The notes: generated from the letters alone by a model not told the origin. Shown: positions 37,530-46,856, counted from the stretch's first letter. The stretch is DNA of 64,000 nt from JACKIC01 sp964543795 (GCA_964543795.1 CAZIZN010000007.1:165102-229101); one strand, 5' to 3'. Program-made: numbers and translations.

Positions 37530-38051
37530 TCACTGCCACTTCATGCCGTCGATGAAGTCGAGCGGGCCGCCGCAGGCGTTGCTGTGGCAGGCGATGCAGC
37601 CGCTGATGATCGCGTTGTAGTTGGCCTGCGACGGACTGGCGTCGAACGCACGCACCGCGCCGAGGTAGCCCTTGGCCAGCGTATCGAACCGCTCGTTGCG
37701 CTCCTCGGGCTTGGTCGGCCACGCGCAGCGCATCTTGCGGTGACGGTCGTACATCTTCGCCACCGGCTGCCCGGCTTCGAGCTTCGCGCGCGCGTCGTTC
37801 AGGTCGTCGACGAAGACGCGCATCAGGTGCGCGAGTTCGCTGTCGCCGTTCGGGTTGCGCGGCGAGACGATCAGGTTGCCGGGGCTGCCGGGCACGCCCG
37901 GGACGAGGGGCGTCGCGAAGTTGCAGTCGGCGTCGTCGGCGGCTGCGGCAGGCTGGGCGACAGCCGCGTTCGGGATCGGGGCGGCGGCGGATTCGCCGGA
38001 GCAGGCGGCCAGCAGCGCGAGAACGGGAAGCACGGAGAGATGGAGGCGCAC
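37530..38051 (-). CDS. Cytochrome c family lipoprotein
   Basis: 173 residues. The signal sequence LHLSVLPVLALLAACSG ends in a lipobox Cys. An acidic/Ala-rich linker is followed by a four-helix-like body (LAHLMRVFVDDLNDARAKLE, NERFDTLAKGYLGAVRAF) and a c-type heme motif CIACH near the C-terminus, followed by NACGGP. The position of the motif near the C-terminus and the helical fold resemble class II cytochromes (cytochrome c' type). The start is GTG at 38051; the same frame is open far upstream but overlaps the divergent AtuA gene. Likely a periplasmic electron carrier. Confidence 0.75.
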   Translation of the reverse strand: MRLHLSVLPVLALLAACSGESAAAPIPNAAVAQPAAAADDADCNFATPLVPGVPGSPGNLIVSPRNPNGDSELAHLMRVFVDDLNDARAKLEAGQPVAKMYDRHRKMRCAWPTKPEERNERFDTLAKGYLGAVRAFDASPSQANYNAIISGCIACHSNACGGPLDFIDGMKWQ

Positions 38052-38144
38052 GGGGCCGAGATGGTCGTCCGACCGCAGGAACCGCGCAAGCCGCGGCGCC
38101 GGATATCCGCCGACCCGCGCGTTCCGCGGCCGCGGCCGTTCCTC

Positions 38145-38150
38145 TATCCT
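38145..38150 (+). promoter_or_regulatory. Candidate -10 box for the AtuA operon
   Basis: TATCCT followed by GC, 27 bases before the ATG at 38178. It has the same hexamer as before moaA, the ABC-F gene and argS, but with a short untranslated leader. Confidence 0.4.
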
Positions 38151-38177
38151 GCGCGGCCCTTCCATCCCACCGACTGC

Positions 38178-39539
38178 ATGCGCGACAAGGTCCTGATCGG
38201 CTACGGCCAAGGTTTCTGGGGCGACTCGATCCTCGGCCCCGTGCGACTCGTCCGCGAGGGTCCGCTCGACTACCTCGCGCTCGACTACCTCGCCGAGGTG
38301 ACGATGAGCATCATGCAGAAACAGAAGGGGCGGAACCCGAAGACGGGCTACGCGACCGACTTCGTCAAGATGCTCGACCGCACGCTCGAGACGGTCGCCC
38401 AGAAGGGCATCAAGGTGATCGCCAACGCCGGCGGCGTGAACCCGCAGGCCTGCCTCGACGCCGTGCTCGAGCTCGCGCGCAGGAAGGGCATCCGGGGCCT
38501 TCGAGTCGGCATCATCGAGGGCGACGACATCCTCGCGCGCATCCCCGAACTGCAGGCCGCCGGCCACGGCCTCGTCAACATGGACGACGGCCGGCCGCTG
38601 TCGGCGGTGCAGGACCGGCTGCTGTCGGCGAACGTCTACATCGGCGCGTTCGCGGTGGCGCAGTGCCTCGCCGCGGGCGCGCAGATCGTCATCGGCGGGC
38701 GCCTGACCGACCCGGCGCTCGTCGGCGGCCCGATGATCCACGAGTTCGGCTGGGGCCCGACCGACTACGACAAGCTCGCCGCCTCGACGATGGCGGGCCA
38801 CATCGCCGAGTGCGGCGCCCAGTGCACCGGCGGCAACTACACGGATTGGCGCGCCGTGCCCGACTTCGTGCACATCGGCTACCCGATCATCGAGGCGTCG
38901 CCGGACGGCACGTTCGTCGTCACCAAGCACGACGGCACCGGCGGGCTCGTCAACCGCAACACCGTGGTCTCGCAGCTGCTCTACGAAATGGGCGATCCGC
39001 GGCGCTACCTGGGACCGGACTGCACGGCGGACTTCACGAGTGCGAAGGTCGAGGAGATCGGCAAGGACCGCGTGCGGCTGTCGGGCATCGAGGGCAGTGC
39101 ACCGACCGACACCTACAAGGTCTCGCTGAGCTACCAGAACGGCTACAAGGCGGTCGGCCAGCTCACGGTCAGCGGCCCCGAGGCGCTGGCGAAGGCGAAG
39201 CTGTGCGCCGACATCGTCTTCGGCCGCCTGGCACTCGACGGCGTCACGTTCACCGAGTCGGAGAAGCTCGTCGAGTTCGTCGGCGCGGGCGTCTGCCACG
39301 CCGGCATCGTCGAGAGCAAGGATCCGCCCGAGGTCGTGCTGCGCATCGGCGTCAAGTGCGACGACGAGGACAAGGTCGACCGCTTCGGCATGGAGATCGT
39401 GCCGCTCGTGACGAGCGGACCACCCGGCGTCACGGGGTTCGCCGGCGGCCGCCCGAAGGCGACCGACATCGTCGGCTATTGGCCGGCGCTGTTGGACAAA
39501 CGGACGATCCAGACCCGCGTGCGCGTGGAGGTGTCCTGA
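38178..39539 (+). CDS. AtuA family protein (acyclic terpene utilisation, large domain)
   Basis: 453 residues, matching the large domain of AtuA/DUF1446 proteins: MRDKVLIGYGQGFWGDS, the conserved VIANAGGVNPQACLDAV, IVIGGRLTDPAL, GHIAECGAQCTGGNYTDW and GGLVNRNTV. AtuA is required for growth of Pseudomonas on citronellol and geraniol, but its reaction is not established. The small C-terminal domain normally fused in longer members is a separate gene here, overlapping by one base (TGATG). A biotin carboxylase and carrier protein about 5 kb away could fit a terpenoid/leucine-type acyl-CoA carboxylation route. Confidence 0.9.
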   Translation: MRDKVLIGYGQGFWGDSILGPVRLVREGPLDYLALDYLAEVTMSIMQKQKGRNPKTGYATDFVKMLDRTLETVAQKGIKVIANAGGVNPQACLDAVLELARRKGIRGLRVGIIEGDDILARIPELQAAGHGLVNMDDGRPLSAVQDRLLSANVYIGAFAVAQCLAAGAQIVIGGRLTDPALVGGPMIHEFGWGPTDYDKLAASTMAGHIAECGAQCTGGNYTDWRAVPDFVHIGYPIIEASPDGTFVVTKHDGTGGLVNRNTVVSQLLYEMGDPRRYLGPDCTADFTSAKVEEIGKDRVRLSGIEGSAPTDTYKVSLSYQNGYKAVGQLTVSGPEALAKAKLCADIVFGRLALDGVTFTESEKLVEFVGAGVCHAGIVESKDPPEVVLRIGVKCDDEDKVDRFGMEIVPLVTSGPPGVTGFAGGRPKATDIVGYWPALLDKRTIQTRVRVEVS

Positions 39540-39853
39540 TGGTCAAGGTGAAGCTGAAGGAGTTCGCGTTCGCGCGCAGCGGCGACAAGGGCGACGGCAG
39601 CAACGTCGGCATCTTCGTCACCAACGAGCGCGACTACGAGGTCATCCGCCGCGAACTCACCGTCGAACGCGTCAAGAAGCACTTCGCCGCCATCTGCAAG
39701 GGCGAGGTCACCCGCTTCGAAGCGCCGAACCTGCTCGCCCTCAACTTCCTCCTGCGCGACTCCCTGGGCGGCGGCGGCAGCGAGAGCCTCAAGACCGACG
39801 CCCAGGGCAAGACCCACGGTCTCGCCCTCCTCGAGATGGAAGTCGACAAATAG
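39539..39853 (+). CDS. AtuA-like C-terminal (ferredoxin-fold) domain protein
   Basis: 104 residues beginning VKLKEFAFARSGDKGDGSNV, the signature of the small AtuA-like domain, followed by FEAPNLLALNFLLRDSLGGG and a short tail. In many genomes this domain is fused to the end of AtuA; here it is a separate, translationally coupled gene (start overlaps the preceding TGA). It probably forms a complex with the upstream protein. Its TAG stop at 39851-39853 is the left edge of palindrome copy D. Confidence 0.88.
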   Translation: MVKVKLKEFAFARSGDKGDGSNVGIFVTNERDYEVIRRELTVERVKKHFAAICKGEVTRFEAPNLLALNFLLRDSLGGGGSESLKTDAQGKTHGLALLEMEVDK

Positions 39854-39945
39854 CTGCGTACCGAACCAGGTTCGTTCCACCACCATTCTCCGCCGCGCGG
39901 TGGAGAATGGTGGTGGAACGAACCAGGTTCGGTACGCAGTCATTT
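39851..39945. repeat. Long palindromic repeat, copy D (upstream of the phosphotransacetylase gene)
   Basis: The left arm begins TAGCTGCGTACCGAACC and continues GGTTCGTTCCACCACCATT. The right arm is AATGGTGGTGGAACGAACC then GGTTCGGTACGCAGTCA. The inner stem is TTCTCC/GGAGAA, so arms of about 42 bases pair perfectly around a loop of about 10. The left TAG ends the AtuA-like gene. The right end lies just before the ATG at 39948, the only copy located between co-directional genes. Confidence 0.95.
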
Positions 39946-39947
39946 TC

Positions 39948-40859
39948 ATGAACGACGCACTTGCTCCGCTTCGCGACCGCGCTCGCCGGCGCCGGGCGCG
40001 CATCGTGCTCCCCGAGGTGACCGATGCGCGCACGGTCGAGGCGCGCGAACTGCTGCAGCGCGACCGGCTCTGCGAGGTGGTCTGGGTCGAGGATCCGCGG
40101 CTCGATCCGCGGTTCACGGACGTCGCCGCGTTGCTCTACACGCGCCGCAAGCACAAGGGGGTCGACGAGGCCCGGGCGGTCGAACTCGCGGCGCAGCCGG
40201 TGATGTTCGGCGCGGGCCTCGTGGCTCTCGGTCACGCCGATGCGGGCGTCGCGGGCGCCGCCCACGCGACGGCCGACGTGATCCGTGCGGGGCTCCACTG
40301 TCTGGGCACGGCGCCGGCGATCCCGCTGGTGTCGTCGATGTTCCTGATGGCGCGCGGCGACGAACTGCTCTCGTTCGCGGACTGCGGCGTGGTGCCCGAT
40401 CCGGACGCCGACCAGCTGGTGCACATCGCGCTGGCGACGGCGCAGAACCACGAACGCTTCACGGGCGAGCCGGCGCGCGTCGCGTTCCTGTCGTTCAGCA
40501 CGCGCAACAGCGCCGACCATGCGAAGGTCGCCAAGGTGCGCATGGCCGCCGAGCGCTTCCGCGCCGCCCATCCCGGCTACGCGAGCGACGGCGAGCTGCA
40601 GTTCGACGCCGCCTATGTGCCGGCCGTGGCGCAGCGCAAGTGCAAGGACAGTCCGCTGCAGGGCCGTGCGAACGTGTTCGTGTTCCCGGACCTCGACGCC
40701 GGCAACATCGCCTACAAGCTGACCGAGCGCCTCGGCGGATTCGCCGCCTACGGCCCGCTGCTGCAGGGGCTCGCGAAGCCGTTCCTCGACCTCTCGCGCG
40801 GCTGCACCTCGGCCGACATCGTCGGCGTCGCGGTGCTGGCCAGCGCGATGCTCGACTGA
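39948..40859 (+). CDS. Phosphate acyltransferase (phosphotransacetylase family)
   Basis: 303 residues, single PTA_PTB domain. Recognisable elements are RARIVLPEVTDARTVEA near the N-terminus, LLYTRRKHKGV, a substrate-site region ADVIRAGLHCLG, VSSMFLMA, FLSFSTRNSADHAKV (conserved in Pta) and the C-terminal GRANVFVFPDLDAGNIAYKL. It should convert acyl-CoA plus phosphate to acyl phosphate (acetyl or another short acyl). No acetate kinase is adjacent. ATG at 39948 lies 3 bases beyond palindrome copy D, so a stable hairpin would sit in its leader if it is read through from the AtuA operon. Confidence 0.93.
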   Translation: MNDALAPLRDRARRRRARIVLPEVTDARTVEARELLQRDRLCEVVWVEDPRLDPRFTDVAALLYTRRKHKGVDEARAVELAAQPVMFGAGLVALGHADAGVAGAAHATADVIRAGLHCLGTAPAIPLVSSMFLMARGDELLSFADCGVVPDPDADQLVHIALATAQNHERFTGEPARVAFLSFSTRNSADHAKVAKVRMAAERFRAAHPGYASDGELQFDAAYVPAVAQRKCKDSPLQGRANVFVFPDLDAGNIAYKLTERLGGFAAYGPLLQGLAKPFLDLSRGCTSADIVGVAVLASAMLD

Positions 40860-40890
40860 CCGGCACCGCCCGCGAACGACCGATCCCGCC

Positions 40891-40896
40891 TACACT
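40891..40896 (+). promoter_or_regulatory. Candidate -10 box for the 40906 lipoprotein gene
   Basis: TACACT, ending 9 bases before the ATG at 40906. Near-start placement as in the other genes. Confidence 0.45.
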
Positions 40897-40905
40897 GGCG
40901 GGACC

Positions 40906-41979
40906 ATGGCTCGCCACCCGTTCGTGCTGCTCGTGTTGCTGTTCCTCGCCGGCTGTCTCGAGTTCGACGCGCAGGAAGTGGTGGTCCACCACGACGCCGC
41001 GCAGGATCGCATCGACATCCTCTTCGTCTACCGCGGCCTCTACGCCGAGAGTTCCGACGGCACGCCCAAGGCGCTCGAGAAGGCGCTCGCCGACCTGACC
41101 AAGGCGCGCGAGATGGGTCACTTCGCCTTCTGGAACAACTGGCCCTTCAAGGTCGATCCGTGCGCCGACACCAAGACGCCCGTCGCCACGGCGCTGCTCG
41201 CGCACGTCGACGTCGAGACCGGCGGGCTCTACACGGATCCGCAGGGCACCCTGTGTGCCTACCAGTTCGTGCGCATCCGCGACGCGAGCTCCTTCGTCGC
41301 CAAGCTCGAACAGGCGCTGCAGCTCGCGCTCCAGGCCGCCATGCTCTCCGGCATGCGCGGCGCCGACGGCGTGCAGCACACGTTCGACCAGGACACCCGC
41401 GTGCAGCTGCGCGACTTCCTGCGCGACGGCGACAAGCTGCTCGCCGTCGCACCCGGACGCATCGAGCTGCGCCTGCCGTGCTCGGCGGCCGACCACCGCT
41501 GGTTGCGCAGGCAACTCGAGGAGCACTTCCTCGACAACGCGCCGCGCGAGATCGTGCGCCGGCACGCCGTCGCCGAACGCCGCGCGAAGACGGGCGAGAA
41601 CGCCGACACCTTCGTCGATCCCGGGGCCGTCGACCTGCCCGGCGCCCAGCTCGAGCCAGGCATGCGCGCCTCGGCGAGCTTCCGCTTCTTCTGGGACAAC
41701 GACCTGTCGTTCGCCCACGAGGACGGCATCACCACGCTGGCGCTCGGCACAGGCGAAGGTCCGACGATCGCGGTCCACAAGGCGAGCGACGGCCTCTACC
41801 ACGACGAGCTGCTGAAGGAGCTGCGGCGCATCGGCGACGCGATCGAGGACGGCGTGCCCGAACAGGAGATCGAACGCCGCTTCGCGCTGTTCCACGCACG
41901 CGACGCCAAGCTCGTGCCGAAGCTCGCCGAGAAACGCGCTGGCGGCGCGAAGGCGGACGAGGCCGCCAAGGACAAGTGA
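40906..41979 (+). CDS. Lipoprotein of unknown function
   Basis: 357 residues. Signal VLLVLLFLAGC is a clean lipobox. The mature part starts LEFDAQEVVVHHDAAQDRIDILFVYRGLYAES, a pattern of beta strands. A middle region follows with a possible disulfide pair (PCADTKT ... TLCAYQF). A Lys/Ala-rich C-terminal tail follows a helical stretch (ELLKELRRIGDAIEDGVPEQEIERRF). I do not recognise the family; similar lipoproteins of this size are common in planctomycetes. It is followed 28 bases later by tpx, which has its own box. Confidence 0.7.
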   Translation: MARHPFVLLVLLFLAGCLEFDAQEVVVHHDAAQDRIDILFVYRGLYAESSDGTPKALEKALADLTKAREMGHFAFWNNWPFKVDPCADTKTPVATALLAHVDVETGGLYTDPQGTLCAYQFVRIRDASSFVAKLEQALQLALQAAMLSGMRGADGVQHTFDQDTRVQLRDFLRDGDKLLAVAPGRIELRLPCSAADHRWLRRQLEEHFLDNAPREIVRRHAVAERRAKTGENADTFVDPGAVDLPGAQLEPGMRASASFRFFWDNDLSFAHEDGITTLALGTGEGPTIAVHKASDGLYHDELLKELRRIGDAIEDGVPEQEIERRFALFHARDAKLVPKLAEKRAGGAKADEAAKDK

Positions 41980-41991
41980 GCGGCGCGCCGC

Positions 41992-41997
41992 TACCCT
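41992..41997 (+). promoter_or_regulatory. Candidate -10 box for tpx
   Basis: TACCCT in a GCTACCCT context, ending 10 bases before the ATG at 42008. Confidence 0.5.
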
Positions 41998-42007
41998 CTT
42001 CCGTCCC

Positions 42008-42508
<501 letters not shown>

Positions 42509-43544
42509 GCGCGCCCGCGCAGCCGCAGCTGCCCGCACGCCGCCTCCGCGTCGGGCCCCGCCGAGTCGCGGATCGTCGCCAGGATGCCGGCCAGCTTGAC
42601 GCGGCGCACGATCGCGACGATGCGCTCGCGCGGCGGCGCCGCGAACGGCAGCTCGGCGACCGGGTTGTAGACGATGAAGTTCACGTAGCCGCGAGCGCCG
42701 CGCACCAGTTCGCAGAGCCGGTCGATGTCGTCGTCGCCGTCGTTGACGCCCGCCAGCAGCGTCCACTCGAACTGCACCGGATTGCCGACCGCGCGGCCGT
42801 AGGCGTCGGCCGCGGCGACGATGTCGGCGAGCGGGTCCTTGTAGGCGCGGGGCAGCAGTTCGCGGCGGCGCGCGTCGTCGGCGAGGTGCAGCGAGAGCGC
42901 CAGGCTCGGCCGCACCTCGGCCTCGAGCATGCGCGCGATCGGTGCCAGCCCGCCGACCGTCGACAGCGTCTGCCGTTTGCCCGAGATCAGCACTTCGTGG
43001 CGCAGCCGCGCGACCGCCTCGAGCACGTTGTCGAGGTTGTGGGTCGGCTCGCCCATGCCCATGAAGACGACGCGGTCGATGCGCCGGTGGCGCCGCGCGT
43101 GCACGACCTGCTCGACGATCTCGTCGGGATCGAGGTGTCGTTCGACGCCGAACATGCCCGACGCGCAGAACCGGCAGCCGACCGCGCAGCCGACCTGCGT
43201 CGACACGCACACCGCGCCCACGGTCATCGCCACGGTCTCGATCCGCTTGCCGTCGCGCAGTTCGATGCCGAGCTTGACCGTGCCGTCGGCCGCCCGCACC
43301 TCCTCGACGACGCGCGTCTTGAGCCCCGCTGCGAGCCAGCGCTGCAGCAGGTCGCGTTCGCGCGGCGACAGCATGAGGCCGCGGCGACGGAACTCGTGCT
43401 CCTCGGGCACGCGCCCGGCTGCGACGAACCGCCGCGCGACGAGCGACTTCGCCGGCGGCAGCACGCGGTCGAGACCCGACAGGCCGGATCCTGACAGGCC
43501 GGTTTCTGGCACCGCGTCGTCGTCCGCGACCAGCGGTTCCACGG

Positions 43545-44066
43545 TCACCAGCCCTTGCTGCGGCGCAGCGCCGCGATCTGCGCCGCGTGGTGGTCGCCGT
43601 GCCACGCGTAGAGCGCGACGAGGTCGTCGAGCGTCATGGCGCCGCGCTCGCTGTGCATCGCCGTGCGCGCGAAGTCCTTCGATGCGAGCGCGCGCAGGCA
43701 GCCCACCCAACGGTCGTGGATCGCCTGCACGAGCAGCAGCGAACTGCCGATCGGTCCGTTCGCGTCGGCGAGCCGCGCCCACGCGTTCTCGTCGTAGGCC
43801 TTGATCGGCGGGTTCGTCTCGGTGATCGCGAGCTTGTGCCGCACGTAGGCGTTGACGTGGCTGTCGGCGACGTGGTGCACGACCTGTCGCAGCGTCCAGC
43901 CGCCGTCGCGGTAGCGGGTGTCGAGCTGCTCGTCGCCGAGTCCGCGCACGACGCCGCAGAGGGCGTCCGGCAGCGCGGCGATGCGGCGCACGGCGTCGGC
44001 GCGGGCCGCCTCGGTCAGCGAACCCGTCAACTCGACCTTGCCGATCGGGTAACGCGCGTCGGTCAC
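43545..44066 (-). CDS. DinB/YfiT-family metal-dependent enzyme
   Basis: 173 residues, four-helix DinB fold. The three-His metal site is visible as the His in TLRQVVHHVADSH and the His residues in YAWHGDHHAAQI. The N-terminus YPIGKVELTGSLTEAARADA and the later HKLAITETNPPIKAYDENAWA closely follow the YfiT subgroup, putative metal-dependent hydrolases or bacillithiol S-transferases. The actual thiol cofactor in this organism is unknown. GTG at 44066 overlaps the carrier-protein stop (GTGA) and GTG of rlmN overlaps its own stop, so it is embedded in the operon. Confidence 0.87.
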   Translation of the reverse strand: MTDARYPIGKVELTGSLTEAARADAVRRIAALPDALCGVVRGLGDEQLDTRYRDGGWTLRQVVHHVADSHVNAYVRHKLAITETNPPIKAYDENAWARLADANGPIGSSLLLVQAIHDRWVGCLRALASKDFARTAMHSERGAMTLDDLVALYAWHGDHHAAQIAALRRSKGW

Positions 44067-44581
44067 GCCTTCGCCTCCTCGGCCTCGACGACCGCGAGCA
44101 CGGCGCCCTGATCGACGGTCGCGCCCTTCTGGGCATCGACGAGCTTGACGACGCCGGCCACGCCAGCAGTGAGCTTGTGCTCCATCTTCATCGCCGACAG
44201 CACGACGAGCGTCTGGTCGGCCGCGACGACGTCGCCGGGCTTGCAGAGTACGTCGAGCACGGTGCCCGTCATCGGCGCGCGCACCGTGCCGTCCGCGCCG
44301 CCGGCACCGCCGCCGCGGCGGCCTTCGGGGGTCGCCAACGTGAACGTGCGCCCGTTCGCGCGCACCATGTACTGCTTGCCTGCGGGCGCGCCGTACGCGA
44401 CGAAGGCGCATTCGAACTCCTGGCCCCGCGGCACGACCCGCACGCCGCCGTCGCCGACGGGCAGCGCCGTGACCTCGTGGACCTTGTCGCCGATGCGCAC
44501 CCGCCAGTGATCGCCACCGAGGTGCTCGGCAACCACCGCGACCTTCGCACCGTCGCGCACGAATTCCCTCTGCAGCTTCAT
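44063..44581 (-). CDS. Biotin carboxyl carrier protein of an acyl-CoA carboxylase
   Basis: 172 residues. The C-terminal about 75 residues are a biotinyl domain with the modified Lys132 in SAMKMEHKL and the flanking VRAPMTGTVLDVLCKPGDVV. The N-terminal half (VRDGAKVAVVAEHLGGDHWRVRIGD) is a beta-rich region like the BT domain of propionyl- or methylcrotonyl-CoA carboxylase alpha chains, which are usually fused to the carboxylase. Here it is separate but coupled: its ATG overlaps the biotin carboxylase stop (ATGA). The carboxyltransferase subunit is not in the window. Confidence 0.92.
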   Translation of the reverse strand: MKLQREFVRDGAKVAVVAEHLGGDHWRVRIGDKVHEVTALPVGDGGVRVVPRGQEFECAFVAYGAPAGKQYMVRANGRTFTLATPEGRRGGGAGGADGTVRAPMTGTVLDVLCKPGDVVAADQTLVVLSAMKMEHKLTAGVAGVVKLVDAQKGATVDQGAVLAVVEAEEAKA

Positions 44582-46113
44582 CGCGCCCCCTCGAACAACC
44601 GGAAGCCGGCGAGCTCCTGCCAAACGGTCGTCGAGCCGCCGCGGCTCGCCGCTGCCGCGCCGCCGGTGCCGCCGCCGCGCTGCGGGGCGATCGCCTGGCA
44701 CAGCACGGCCGCCGCGAGCACGAGGTCGTCGGGACCGTCCTGCGGGCCGGCCGCCAGCTCCGGCCGCCGCGACAGCATGTCGGTGCTGAGCTGCGCCTGC
44801 CGGAACGCCGCGTCGTCGACGACGCGGCGCAGGAAGTCGACGTTGGTCGGGATGCCGAGGTAGCACGTGTCGCGCAACGCCTGACTGAGCCGCGCGCATG
44901 CGGTCGCGCGATCGGGCGCCCAGACGACGAGCTTGGCGAGCATCGAGTCGTAGAACGGCGAGACGTCCCAGCCCGAGAACACGCCGCTGTCGACGCGGAT
45001 GCCCGGCCCTTCGGGCTCGCGCACGAACTGCAGCCGCCCTGCCGCGGGCAGGTAACCGTTCTCGGGCGACTCGGCGCAGATGCGCGCCTCGATCGCGTGG
45101 CCGCGCGGCCGCAGGTCCTTGCCGGCGAGCAGTTCGCCGAGTCGACCGCCCGCGGCGACGTGGACCTGCAGGTGCACGAGGTCGAGGCCCGTGACGAGTT
45201 CGGTCACGGGATGCTCGACCTGCAGGCGCGTGTTCACCTCGAGGAAGTAGAAGTTGCCCTGTTCGTCGAGCAGGAACTCGGCGGTGCCGGCGTTGTCGTA
45301 GCCGACGCGCCGGCCGAGCGCGCACGCGGCCTCGCCCATGCGGCGGCGCAGGTCCTCGTCGACCACCGCCGACGGCGCCTCCTCGAGCACCTTCTGGTGG
45401 CGGCGCTGCACGGAGCACTCGCGTTCATGCAGCGACACGACCTCGCCGTGCCGGTCGCCGAACATCTGGATCTCGATGTGCCGCGCCGGGAAGACCGCGC
45501 GCTCGAGGATCATGCGGTCGTCGCCGAACGACGCCTTCGCCTCGCGGCGCCCGGCCGCGATCGCGTCGGCGAGGTCCGCCTCGCGCGTGACGAGGCGCAT
45601 GCCGCGTCCGCCGCCGCCAGCACTCGCCTTGACCATCACGGGCAGGCCGATCTGCTTGCCGAACGCGACGAGCCCGGCGTCGCCGGGATCCTGCTCGATG
45701 CCCGGGATCACGGGCACGCCCGCGGCGATCGCCTCCTCGCGCGCCGCCTTCTTGCCGCCGAGCCGTTCCATCGCCTCGGGGTTGGGGCCGACGAACACGA
45801 GCCCCGCGTCGCGCACGGCGCGCGCGAACGCTGCGTTCTCGCTGAGGAAACCGTAGCCCGGATGGATCGCCGCAGCGCCGGCTCGCTTCGCCGCGGCGAG
45901 CACCTTGCCGATATCGAGGTAGCTCTCCGCCGCGCTGTTGCCGCCGAGTGCGATCGCGTGGTCCGCGGTCAGCACGTGCGCGGCGCGCGCGTCGACGTCG
46001 CTGTGCACCGCGACGGACTCGATGCCGAGTTCGCGCAGCCCGCGCGCGATGCGCACCGCGATCTCGCCGCGGTTGGCGATCAGGACGCGGCGGAAGGGTG
46101 GGTTCGTGGCCAT
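44578..46113 (-). CDS. Biotin carboxylase subunit of an acyl-CoA carboxylase
   Basis: 511 residues. ATP-dependent carboxylation of biotin. Residues about 8-115 form the N-terminal domain (RVLIANRGEIAVRIARGL, HPGYGFLSEN). The ATP-grasp part has VMVKASAGGGGRGMRLV, ERECSVQRRHQKVLEEAPS and EVNTRLQVEHPVTELV. The C-terminal domain includes GHAIEARICAESP. A final about 50-residue Gly/Ala-rich tail (RGGGTGGAAAASRGGS) is longer than in AccC. This and the adjacent BCCP suggest a propionyl-, methylcrotonyl- or geranyl-CoA carboxylase rather than acetyl-CoA carboxylase. ATG at 46113 is right before the first strand. Confidence 0.93.
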   Translation of the reverse strand: MATNPPFRRVLIANRGEIAVRIARGLRELGIESVAVHSDVDARAAHVLTADHAIALGGNSAAESYLDIGKVLAAAKRAGAAAIHPGYGFLSENAAFARAVRDAGLVFVGPNPEAMERLGGKKAAREEAIAAGVPVIPGIEQDPGDAGLVAFGKQIGLPVMVKASAGGGGRGMRLVTREADLADAIAAGRREAKASFGDDRMILERAVFPARHIEIQMFGDRHGEVVSLHERECSVQRRHQKVLEEAPSAVVDEDLRRRMGEAACALGRRVGYDNAGTAEFLLDEQGNFYFLEVNTRLQVEHPVTELVTGLDLVHLQVHVAAGGRLGELLAGKDLRPRGHAIEARICAESPENGYLPAAGRLQFVREPEGPGIRVDSGVFSGWDVSPFYDSMLAKLVVWAPDRATACARLSQALRDTCYLGIPTNVDFLRRVVDDAAFRQAQLSTDMLSRRPELAAGPQDGPDDLVLAAAVLCQAIAPQRGGGTGGAAAASRGGSTTVWQELAGFRLFEGAR

Positions 46114-46125
46114 CGGGGACGGCGA

Positions 46126-46131
46126 ACCATA
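46126..46131 (-). promoter_or_regulatory. Candidate -10 box for the biotin carboxylase operon
   Basis: TATGGT on the minus strand in a GCTATGGT context, ending 12 bases before the ATG at 46113. Confidence 0.45.
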
Positions 46132-46160
46132 GCGGCGGCGCGCGCGGGGTTCAGCAGCCG

Positions 46161-46640
46161 CTACGGCCCGATGCGCACCTGCAGGCCGTCGCTCGCCGCG
46201 AAACCGCCGAAGATCTGCCCCAACGGATCGAACACGCCCCACTGGAAGAACACCTCGAGGCCCAGGAAGGACGGATCCGCGGGGATCGGGAACGGGGCCG
46301 CGAACGCGCCGGTGATCCAGAGTTCGCGGCCGAAGCCCGGCACCGTCGCGACGAACAGCACCTCGCTGCCGAGTGCGACGAAGTCGTCGGGCTGGCTGTC
46401 GCCGGCCGGCCTCAGGTCGACGAGCAGGAACGTGCCCGGGACCGTGCCGTCGGTGACCCACGGCTCGCGCTCGAACGGCCCGCTCGCGGCGAACGCGGCG
46501 CGCGCGCCGAACGGCACGAAGCGGGTCACGTTGCTGCTGAACTGGCCCGAGGTAGTCGTGACGAGGTTGGCGACGAGGCTCTGCGCGATGGCTGGCGAGC
46601 CCGGCGCGAGGAACAGGGCGAGGCGGAGAGGCATCTGCAT
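46161..46640 (-). CDS. Short secreted ELWxTDGT-repeat protein
   Basis: 159 residues. A weak signal peptide (LRLALFLAPGSPAIAQ) is followed by one and a half copies of the planctomycete repeat seen as EPWVTDGTVPGTFLLVDLRP and ELWITGAF. The C-terminus LGLEVFFQWGVFDP ... ASDGLQVRIGP is the shared secreted-protein C-terminal domain. Related proteins usually carry many ELWxTDGT repeats, so this looks like a contracted member, perhaps by recombination between repeats. It may still be secreted. The start ATG at 46640 is the longest that keeps the signal; ATG at 46634 is an alternative. Confidence 0.7.
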   Translation of the reverse strand: MQMPLRLALFLAPGSPAIAQSLVANLVTTTSGQFSSNVTRFVPFGARAAFAASGPFEREPWVTDGTVPGTFLLVDLRPAGDSQPDDFVALGSEVLFVATVPGFGRELWITGAFAAPFPIPADPSFLGLEVFFQWGVFDPLGQIFGGFAASDGLQVRIGP

Positions 46641-46843
46641 GGTGCGGGCGAGGCGACCAGGACGGGCCGCACGATACCGAAGGACGCTGCCGGCCGCCGC
46701 GCACGCGATTCGCCCCGGGTCGTGTGCGCCAGCGCGCCTGCTTCGAACCGGTCGCGGAGGCTCGTCCTGGTCGAACGGCCTCACCGTGCGCAGCGAGTGA
46801 CGATCGTGCCGTGAAACGCGCGGGGACCTCCGCCTTCGGGCAC
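46641..46843. other. Intergenic gap between divergent genes
   Basis: About 200 bases between divergently transcribed genes. On the minus strand a TATCGT occurs about 30 bases before the 46640 start. Near the other end TAGGAT precedes the 46857 start. No RNA gene or repeat is recognised. Confidence 0.35.
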
Positions 46844-46849
46844 TAGGAT
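46844..46849 (+). promoter_or_regulatory. Candidate -10 box for the 46857 membrane-protein gene
   Basis: TAGGAT, ending 7 bases before the GTG at 46857, in line with the near-start pattern. Confidence 0.35.
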
Positions 46850-46856
46850 CCGTCGC

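Noticed and set aside
21280..40000. Short frames read through the palindromes (sharing a VVERTWFGTQL-like peptide)
   Set aside because: The same peptide appears in unrelated frames simply because the repeat is translated. There is no conservation of context or start signals.
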